A stretch of 9,860 bases of DNA, taken from the NCBI GenBank assembly GCA_034659995.1, contig JAYEIH010000104.1, forward strand, positions 1-9,860, written 5' to 3'. The notes beneath the pieces were generated by a model that was not told the DNA's origin, searched no databases, and worked only from the letters and a program-made list of their open reading frames with translations. Position numbers and translations under genes: made by a program. Positions 5,801 to 9,860 of this stretch are shown here, piece by piece. The first letter of the stretch is position 1; the number at the start of each line of letters is the position of its first letter. This DNA is from JAYEIH01 sp034659995 (lineage in GTDB: Archaea; Methanobacteriota_B; Thermococci; Methanofastidiosales; B48-G16).

Positions 5801-6428
5801 TCATATCACCCGTCTTTACTGGACTCATAAATCCATGTGCCAATGCCTTCAATGCGGAGAGATGGAGATCTTCATTATAGGAGGCAGTGGCATCAACGAC
5901 AAAGTACACATTAAAATCATTCATAAATGCATCCCTTGCAGTTGTATCGCAGCAGAGATGCGTCATCACCCCTGTCACAACCACATTTTTCACATTTTCT
6001 TTCTTTAAAAATGAGTTCAACTGAGTATCTCTAAAAGCACTATACTTAATTTTTCTGATAACTCTTCCTTTGTCTGTATCAAGATCGTCTACTATCTCTG
6101 ATGACTCAGTACCTTCAATTACCGTATCATTCCACCATCTGGACATCATGCCTGCCTCTGCATCAAGAGCAAGCCGTGTGAATACAATCGGAAGATCTCT
6201 TGTACTGAACTCTAAGATCAGCCTTGTTATATTGGGCAGTATCACCTGAGCGGCAGGTATAAACGCATGACTCTCCTTCTTAAGAAAAAACTTCTGCATA
6301 TCTATAACCAGCAGGGCAACTTTGCCAGAACTTTTATGAAAATCTCGAGAATACGGTTTTATTTCGTTGAGCCAGTTATCTGATTTTGTTCGTATGTTAT
6401 CAAACGAAATATACCTCTGTTTCAACAT
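5787..6428 (-). CDS. Isochorismatase-family cysteine hydrolase
   Basis: The 213-residue protein has the family catalytic triad: Asp43 in LLVIDMQ, Lys126 in RKIKYSAF, and Cys159 in TGVMTHLCCDTTARDAF. The family includes nicotinamidase, N-carbamoylsarcosine amidase and true isochorismatases. Its second half (DAFMNDFNVYFVVDATA, then DLHLSALKALAHG) resembles EntB/PhzD isochorismatases, but those have Gly at the Cys position, while this one keeps the nucleophile, so amide or imide hydrolysis is more likely than isochorismate cleavage. There is no signal peptide. It is the first gene of the folate operon. A 63-bp gap precedes it, holding GGGAG before the ATG and an A/T-rich TATAAAG at 6472-6478. 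Its end overlaps the flavoprotein start by 14 nt. The substrate is unknown. Confidence 0.85.
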   Translation of the reverse strand: MLKQRYISFDNIRTKSDNWLNEIKPYSRDFHKSSGKVALLVIDMQKFFLKKESHAFIPAAQVILPNITRLILEFSTRDLPIVFTRLALDAEAGMMSRWWNDTVIEGTESSEIVDDLDTDKGRVIRKIKYSAFRDTQLNSFLKKENVKNVVVTGVMTHLCCDTTARDAFMNDFNVYFVVDATASYNEDLHLSALKALAHGFMSPVKTGDMIETL

Positions 6429-6446
6429 ATTTTTTGCTCTCCCGCT

Positions 6447-6478
6447 TTAAAAATCTCTTCTCTTGGCTATTCTTTATA
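6447..6478 (-). promoter_or_regulatory. Possible promoter for the six-gene folate operon
   Basis: The only gap over 50 bp upstream of the six overlapping genes holds, on the minus strand, TATAAAG (6472-6478) and TTTTTAAAG (about 6446-6454), followed by GGGAG before the ATG at 6428. Either A/T block could serve as a TATA box. Read-through from the upstream 240-residue gene is also possible. Confidence 0.35.
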
Positions 6479-6491
6479 CCTGACAGCAATG

Positions 6492-7214
6492 TTATTTCGC
6501 GAACAGGAAAACGGCGCTTCCCACATCACTCTCAATATCTATTGTAGACGATACACTGTCCTCCAGCACGGATGTTATGTCCTTAAACACGCCCTCATAC
6601 TTTGAAAAGTCAAATCCGCGAAGGAAAACAATACAGTGGGAAAACTTCTTTCCATCTATGAGTATATTGGTGTCGATCTTCGATATTCTAAGGTCTGCTT
6701 CTCGTATGAAGCGAAGAAGATTACTGTTAAACGCAAGAACCTTGACATTGAATACCATTGAGATGGCAATTATCTTTGAGACTATAACGGCTGCTTTCTG
6801 GGGCAGAAACTCGGAGATTCTGTTAAAAAGAGTTTTCCAGACTTTATCGAATATCTTCAGTTCTTCGTGTTCTTCACCCTCTTCCAGCTTCTTGTAGCCA
6901 AGTTCTACCTCTTTTTTAAGTGTATATTCAGAAACACTTCTTATTTTTACATTCAAATCCATTAGCTCCTGAAAAAAGTCTCTTATCTCAGTATCGGTAG
7001 CTACAGGCCCGCGAGACCAGTAGGAAAGAACTCTAACCTCTTCCCCACTCAAAGGTTTGTCCTCGTAGACCTTTAAAAGTATATCTATAAGCTCTTCGGG
7101 CATTATTACTTCCTCTATGCCAAGATTCATCACCGTTCTTTTTATTCTACTGTACTTACTTTTGGATACAAAGGCTGAGACATCACAGATCGCTATATCG
7201 GGTTCAACGCCCAT
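6492..7214 (-). CDS. Unrecognised 240-residue protein, possibly PIN-like
   Basis: I do not recognise this protein. It is soluble by eye, with no signal peptide or long hydrophobic segment. The N-terminal part (DIAICDVSAFVSK, then a strand IEEVIMPEELIDILL) recalls the first strand and following helix of PIN-like nucleases, and VKVLAFNSNLLRFIREADL near residue 170 could match a later PIN segment, but the usual set of acidic residues is not convincing. The middle (about residues 95-125) is rich in Glu and Lys and probably helical. The C-terminus (LRGFDFSKYEGVFKDITSVLEDS) shows no known motif. The ATG has an excellent AGGTGA site that overlaps the stop of the Lrp-like gene 8 bp upstream, so the two genes are co-transcribed and probably translationally coupled. 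Confidence 0.7.
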   Translation of the reverse strand: MGVEPDIAICDVSAFVSKSKYSRIKRTVMNLGIEEVIMPEELIDILLKVYEDKPLSGEEVRVLSYWSRGPVATDTEIRDFFQELMDLNVKIRSVSEYTLKKEVELGYKKLEEGEEHEELKIFDKVWKTLFNRISEFLPQKAAVIVSKIIAISMVFNVKVLAFNSNLLRFIREADLRISKIDTNILIDGKKFSHCIVFLRGFDFSKYEGVFKDITSVLEDSVSSTIDIESDVGSAVFLFAK

Positions 7215-7222
7215 ATTTTCAC

Positions 7223-7456
7223 CTAAACGTCTATAACTATGGCGGTAGTAGTATCTATTACTCCATCTATATAGTGGATATTCTGAATTATCGTCTTTGT
7301 CAGCTCCCCAAGATCATCTGCCTTTACCCGGGCAATAAGATCATACGGGCCTGTCACTGCATCGGCATCCTCAACATCTTTCATATCTTTGATCTGCTCT
7401 AAAACATCCTGGACTTTACCAATTGCTACCGTTATAAGTACGTACGAGTGCACCAT
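7223..7456 (-). CDS. Stand-alone Lrp/AsnC ligand-binding (RAM) domain protein
   Basis: The 77 residues form one ferredoxin-like RAM domain: YVLITVAIGKVQDVLEQIKDM, the turn DADAVTGPYDLIARV, and the C-terminal ITTTA-like strand DTTTAIVIDV. The DNA-binding helix-turn-helix of Lrp/AsnC regulators is absent. Such short proteins are common in archaea; they assemble into dimers and octamers that bind amino acids or act on full-length Lrp proteins. The ATG has a GGTGA site 5 nt upstream. A T-rich region with TTTAAATA lies about 35 nt before the start. The next gene begins 8 bp after its stop. What it binds cannot be told from the sequence. Confidence 0.9.
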   Translation of the reverse strand: MVHSYVLITVAIGKVQDVLEQIKDMKDVEDADAVTGPYDLIARVKADDLGELTKTIIQNIHYIDGVIDTTTAIVIDV

Positions 7457-7487
7457 TTATTTCACCATACTTCTCTTTTTGTATAGC

Positions 7488-7512
7488 TATTTAAATCTTT
7501 CTCATATTTATC
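7488..7512 (-). promoter_or_regulatory. Putative TATA promoter of the Lrp-like gene
   Basis: On the minus strand an A/T-rich block contains ATAAATAT, then AAAGA followed by TTTAAATA (7488-7495), upstream of the GGTGA site. The AAAGA could act as a BRE. The centre lies about 35 nt before the ATG, giving a leader of roughly 10 nt, or about 25 nt from the more distant box. Confidence 0.45.
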
Positions 7513-7536
7513 TCGAGAACTCCGTTGTCGCAGAAT

Positions 7537-7543
7537 AAAAAAA
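7537..7543 (-). terminator. Poly-T terminator after the YdjM-like gene
   Basis: Seven T residues on the minus strand follow the TGA stop after two bases (TGAATTTTTTTATTC), with no hairpin. This is the form of archaeal factor-independent terminators, and it separates this gene from the Lrp-like gene's promoter. Confidence 0.6.
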
Positions 7544-7544
7544 T

Positions 7545-8051
7545 TCATGAGCCGAGGTACTCTTCCACCTTCCTTACCACAGTGTCTCCCAGCTGCGGCC
7601 CATATTGTTCCAGAAGAAGAAATACGATACACACCGCCCCTGCTATCTGAATACCCCTATTGGCATATTTATTATCGTACCGTAGTCGCGGTCCTATATA
7701 CGGAAAATGCACATGCTTTCTTTGTGAAAGGGGGTAGAACAGCGGAACGCCGCTCCGTGTGAGGCTGTCGCCAACCACGTGAGAGAGTACGGCCGCCGCT
7801 GCAATAGATCCCCAGAGAAGGTTCCTTTTGAGAACAAATCCAATAAAAAATCCAAACAATGAGCTTAAAAGGGAGTGTGTGTACTGAGAACGATGATTAA
7901 GTATCATATCAAAGTCAGGTGCAATGGAAAAAAATATCGTCCAGATCAGAAACTCTAAGAAGTTCACTTCGGCAGGGAACTTCTTGTAGAGCGCTATATA
8001 CGCTACCAGCCCAAAAAGAATTCCCAGAGAAATATGGGTTTTCCATTCCAT
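7545..8051 (-). CDS. YdjM/DUF457-type membrane-bound metal-dependent hydrolase-like protein
   Basis: The 168-residue integral membrane protein has three or four hydrophobic segments (about residues 8-22, 31-45, 60-74 and 78-92, with a last one near 132-147). The family metal-binding pattern is visible: His6 in the first segment, PDFD (Asp46, Asp48), His53 and His59 in HRSQYTHSLL, and His91/Asp95 in SHVVGDSLTRSGVPLFYPLS. E. coli YdjM is the LexA-controlled namesake; the enzymatic activity of the family is poorly defined. The ATG at 8051 has no ribosome site, but TTATAAAAT is centred about 24 nt upstream, so the mRNA is probably leaderless. It is flanked by its own promoter and a poly-T terminator and so forms a single-gene unit. 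Confidence 0.87.
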   Translation of the reverse strand: MEWKTHISLGILFGLVAYIALYKKFPAEVNFLEFLIWTIFFSIAPDFDMILNHRSQYTHSLLSSLFGFFIGFVLKRNLLWGSIAAAAVLSHVVGDSLTRSGVPLFYPLSQRKHVHFPYIGPRLRYDNKYANRGIQIAGAVCIVFLLLEQYGPQLGDTVVRKVEEYLGS

Positions 8052-8070
8052 GTATGGTCTGGAATAAACT

Positions 8071-8080
8071 ATTTTATAAG
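8071..8080 (-). promoter_or_regulatory. TATA box of the YdjM-like gene
   Basis: CTTATAAAAT on the minus strand is centred about 24 nt before the ATG at 8051, with no Shine-Dalgarno site in between, so transcription would begin at or next to the start codon. Confidence 0.6.
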
Positions 8081-8187
8081 GTTTGGGGGCGAGGGTTTTA
8101 TATTCAAATTGAACAAGTCACAAAATACATAACTGTTAAAGCAAAAGAGTTACGAAAAGTTTGCATCGTATCAGTTCTCGAGCTGAG

Positions 8188-8194
8188 AAAAAAA
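8188..8194 (-). terminator. Poly-T terminator after vapC
   Basis: Seven T residues on the minus strand lie about 16 nt after the vapC TAG. A short symmetric stretch around CTCGAG lies beyond it, but on the wrong side of the T-run to act as a bacterial hairpin terminator. Confidence 0.5.
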
Positions 8195-8209
8195 TGTAAA
8201 GAGAAAGAC

Positions 8210-8593
8210 CTAATTGGAATTTTTCTCAAAATGTCTTTTAATATCCTTATCAAACGTTAGTGGGGCGGCACCCTTATCATTACACCAAACCAGAACAAAA
8301 CAATCAGGAACACTCAGGTCGCCGTTTGTTTTTTGATAAGTGACCCAGGAAGAACGCACTATATCCATCCTTGAACTTAAAAGTTCTACGTGAGGCAGGT
8401 CTATAAGCGCTTTTCCTGCTTTAACAGCCATATCAAACCCCTGGCGATAATGTATAAGAGAAATTGTTTCCGACCAGATTTCTGAAGGTATAAAAATCGT
8501 TTCAGGTTTCTTTACCTTTTCCATAGCTTCTTTGTGATGAACGTCATTTTCTGAGAAAAGTGCGTACAATAAGGAAGTATCCGCTATACGCAT
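8210..8593 (-). CDS. vapC: VapC-type PIN-domain ribonuclease toxin
   Basis: The 127-residue PIN protein would cleave RNA when freed from its antitoxin. The acidic residues expected at the active site are present: Asp5 in IADTSLL, Glu38/Glu42 in PSEIWSE, Asp97 in VPDCFV and Asp115 or Asp117 in TFDKD. The order and spacing fit a normal full-length VapC. Its ATG directly follows the TGA of the antitoxin gene with no spacing, so expression is coupled. The ribosome site is weak (GGAAGTG), which would favour less toxin than antitoxin. The RNA target cannot be read from the sequence. Confidence 0.9.
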   Translation of the reverse strand: MRIADTSLLYALFSENDVHHKEAMEKVKKPETIFIPSEIWSETISLIHYRQGFDMAVKAGKALIDLPHVELLSSRMDIVRSSWVTYQKTNGDLSVPDCFVLVWCNDKGAAPLTFDKDIKRHFEKNSN

Positions 8594-8812
8594 TCAAGCA
8601 CTTCCATAGAGATACTTATCGTGATGCTCGCTGACTTTTTTATTTGTTTCAGAAAAAGTCGGGATATTGGAGAGATCTACTTTGTCTTCTGGTTTTACTT
8701 TTTCAATCTTTATTTTTACCTCATCTCCTTCTTTAAGTCCGTACTCTTTAAGCTCTTTCTTAGTCAGCCTAACCGCAAGGCTGTTACCCCATTTTTTTAT
8801 TTTAGCCATCAT
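8594..8812 (-). CDS. vapB: VapB/AbrB-type antitoxin
   Basis: The 72-residue protein begins with a SpoVT/AbrB-like swapped-hairpin DNA-binding domain: IKKWGNSLAVRLTKKELKEYGLKEGDEVKIKI. The last 30 residues (IPTFSETNKKVSEHHDKYLYGSA) are the flexible tail that would cover the VapC active site. Two consecutive ATG codons (8812 and 8809) are possible starts; neither has a ribosome site, and an A/T-rich block lies about 25-30 nt upstream, so the transcript may be nearly leaderless. Antitoxins of this family usually repress their own promoter; GTATAC and GTAGATAC repeats (8816-8834) just upstream could be the operator. Confidence 0.88.
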   Translation of the reverse strand: MMAKIKKWGNSLAVRLTKKELKEYGLKEGDEVKIKIEKVKPEDKVDLSNIPTFSETNKKVSEHHDKYLYGSA

Positions 8813-8815
8813 TGT

Positions 8816-8834
8816 GTATACTTTATGTAGATAC
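8816..8834. promoter_or_regulatory. Imperfect inverted repeat before vapB, possible operator
   Basis: GTATAC and GTAGATAC bracket an A/T-rich centre immediately before the vapB start; the outer GTAT/ATAC halves are inverted. Its place between the likely TATA box and the ATG suits autoregulation by VapB. The symmetry is short, and chance is possible in A/T-rich DNA. Confidence 0.3.
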
Positions 8835-8866
8835 TTAGTTAAAAAGTTATCGGTTAAAACACAACC

Positions 8867-8873
8867 TTTTTTT
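8867..8873 (+). promoter_or_regulatory. T-rich element, possible promoter of the transglutaminase-like gene
   Basis: A TTTTTTTA run is centred about 26 nt before the ATG at 8896, where no ribosome site is seen. The spacing fits a leaderless archaeal promoter, although the sequence is a poor TATA box. Confidence 0.3.
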
Positions 8874-8895
8874 AGATGCTCGCATACTGAAAATA

Positions 8896-9465
8896 ATGAA
8901 CCCGAAAATATACAAGGCGATCTACTCTGTGGCCTTTATACTCCTTGTACTCTATCCCAACGTCTATCTAGCCGGAAAACAGGGTATCAATGAAATAAAC
9001 GGATTGGAAAGTCTCATAGACCCGCATGATCAAGAGGTAGCGGCGCTTGGAGAGTATCTGCGTTCAAATAATACAAATCCGGAGGAATACATCTACCAGA
9101 ACATAGAATGGGCGTCAGATTACAATACGTACTGGAATCTTGAATACTGGGCATCTCCTGGAGAAACACTTGAAAAGGGAAGAGGAGACTGCGAGGACAG
9201 GGCGATACTACTGAAGTCAGTGGAAGAGTATCTGAAAATAACCTCTAAAGTGGTCATTCAGAAGGATCATATCTATGTTTTAAAGGATGATGTAGCCTAC
9301 GGCGGAATTTCGGATACAGAGTCGTATGCAACGGTGTTCTGGGATATAATAAAGCAAATACCATTAATAAGAAAAATAATCATCATTTTTGGTCTTTTCG
9401 TTATCTGGGGAGGATATAGAAATCTAAAACAGATCAAAAAAAGACGTTCATCCTCCTATCTTTAA
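8896..9465 (+). CDS. Membrane-anchored transglutaminase-like cysteine protease-type protein
   Basis: The 189-residue protein has an N-terminal hydrophobic anchor or signal (about residues 7-26), a central domain, a second membrane segment (about 159-173) and a basic tail (KQIKKRRSSS). The central part shows the transglutaminase/bacterial-BTLCP pattern: WASPGETLEKGRGDCEDRA with Cys99, then His125 in KDHIYVL and Asp132 in DDVAYGG, a plausible Cys-His-Asp triad. The orientation implied by the basic tail puts the domain outside the membrane. Such proteins act as proteases or as binding modules in archaea; the substrate is unknown. No ribosome site precedes the ATG. It diverges from vapB across 83 bp, and its last 18 bp overlap the antiporter gene on the other strand. 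Confidence 0.75.
   Translation: MNPKIYKAIYSVAFILLVLYPNVYLAGKQGINEINGLESLIDPHDQEVAALGEYLRSNNTNPEEYIYQNIEWASDYNTYWNLEYWASPGETLEKGRGDCEDRAILLKSVEEYLKITSKVVIQKDHIYVLKDDVAYGGISDTESYATVFWDIIKQIPLIRKIIIIFGLFVIWGGYRNLKQIKKRRSSSYL
9436..9442 (-). terminator. Poly-T run after the antiporter gene
   Basis: Seven T residues on the minus strand start about 6 nt after the antiporter TGA (TGAACGTCTTTTTTTGATC). On the plus strand the same bases are lysine codons of the transglutaminase-like gene. Confidence 0.45.
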
Positions 9466-9860
9466 TCCTTTCAATACAGATGACAAAAAGGGAGGAGTAA
9501 TCAGTGTGGTAACTATTACCATACAAAGTATTACAGAAGCTATATCTGAAGAGATAATCCCGTAATCGAGTCCGAGTTTTATCAGCACCAGCTCCACGCC
9601 AGCTCTTGGGATCATGGCAACACCAACTGCAAAAGATTCTTTACTTGAAAATTTAGAAATTTTTGCGCCCAGTCCGCAGCCAACAATTTTTCCGATTATT
9701 GCCATGATTATCAATACCACAGCAAAAACCCCGACAGATTTGAAGGTATGAATATTAAATTGCATACCCATCGTCACGAAGAAAATGGGGATAAAGAACG
9801 ATTCACCAAATATAGAAACATGTTCTGAAAGTACTCTGACAAAATGAGTTTGTCCGAGTA
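9448..9860 (-). CDS. C-terminal part of a CPA2-type cation/proton antiporter (5' end outside the window)
   Basis: The frame is open from the right window edge, so about 137 C-terminal residues of a longer membrane protein are seen. The edge portion (SIFGESFFIPIFFVTMGMQFNI) matches the segment of KefB/NapA-type exchangers that enters the core domain. Next come a hydrophobic helix (VGVFAVVLIIMAIIGKIVGCGLGAK), the conserved AVGVAMIPRAGVELVLIKLG segment and a last helix before LITPPFLSSVLKGLKIGG. The protein would exchange Na+ or K+ for protons across the cell membrane. The GTG at 9777 is internal, not the start, because the match continues upstream. A regulatory TrkA domain does not follow, so the chain ends with the transport domain. 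The 3' end overlaps the convergent transglutaminase-like gene by 18 bp. Confidence 0.85.
   Translation of the reverse strand, partial: LGQTHFVRVLSEHVSIFGESFFIPIFFVTMGMQFNIHTFKSVGVFAVVLIIMAIIGKIVGCGLGAKISKFSSKESFAVGVAMIPRAGVELVLIKLGLDYGIISSDIASVILCMVIVTTLITPPFLSSVLKGLKIGG

Larger units (their letters stand above)
8052..8209. other. Intergenic stretch without a gene
   Basis: This 158-bp region lies between the 3' end of the vapC gene and the start of the YdjM-like gene. It holds the TATA box of the latter, a G-rich patch (GGGGGCGAGGG, about 8085-8095) and the poly-T run after vapC. I see no tRNA, box C/D RNA or small reading frame with a ribosome site. Confidence 0.6.

Noticed and set aside
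8172..8190. Hairpin around CTCGAG as a bacterial-type terminator for vapC
   Set aside because: On the minus strand the T-run comes before the symmetric part, the stem is only about four pairs, and it does not suit intrinsic termination.
8813..8895. Small RNA or tRNA in the vapB/transglutaminase-like gap
   Set aside because: No cloverleaf, T-loop or box C/D pattern; the stretch is explained as two divergent promoters.

Overview
The window looks like chromosomal DNA of an anaerobic archaeon, probably of euryarchaeal type, though the exact lineage cannot be read from here. Three things point to archaea. A/T-rich TATA-like boxes lie about 24-26 nt upstream of several start codons that lack a Shine-Dalgarno site, as in leaderless transcripts. 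Poly-T runs without hairpins follow several genes. Other starts carry GGTGA/GGAGG sites. The gene content fits as well: a group 4 type [NiFe] hydrogenase small subunit with HypE and a HycI-type protease, a stand-alone Lrp/AsnC ligand-binding domain, and a VapBC pair.

Left part (1-2072): on the minus strand are the start of an unidentified gene cut by the window edge, the hydrogenase small subunit and hypE. Divergent from hypE is the hycI-type maturation protease. A 58-bp A/T-rich region with a near-palindromic TATA element separates hypE and hycI, so it may fire both ways. HypE makes the cyanide ligands of the NiFe site and HycI trims the large subunit, so the region serves assembly of a membrane-type hydrogenase.

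Centre (2052-6428, minus strand): six tightly packed genes run in the order isochorismatase-family hydrolase, thioredoxin-reductase-like flavoprotein without the CxxC, RlmN-like radical SAM protein, dihydropteroate synthase with an extra N-terminal domain, PTPS/QueD-family protein, HPPK (folK). The last three form a folate-type pterin pathway in which the PTPS protein, carrying a Cys-Glu-x-x-His-Gly-His active site, probably replaces the missing dihydroneopterin aldolase. The first three genes are not known folate enzymes but are linked to them by three successive 14-nt overlaps. This is the most interesting part of the window.

Right part (6492-9860): a pair made of the Lrp-like small protein and an unrecognised 240-residue protein; a YdjM-type membrane protein with its own promoter and poly-T end; a vapBC toxin-antitoxin pair; a divergent, membrane-anchored transglutaminase-like protein; and the C-terminal part of a CPA2-type cation/proton antiporter that runs off the right edge. 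Two convergent gene pairs (hycI/folK and transglutaminase-like/antiporter) overlap at their 3' ends. No tRNA, rRNA, CRISPR array or insertion sequence was seen.
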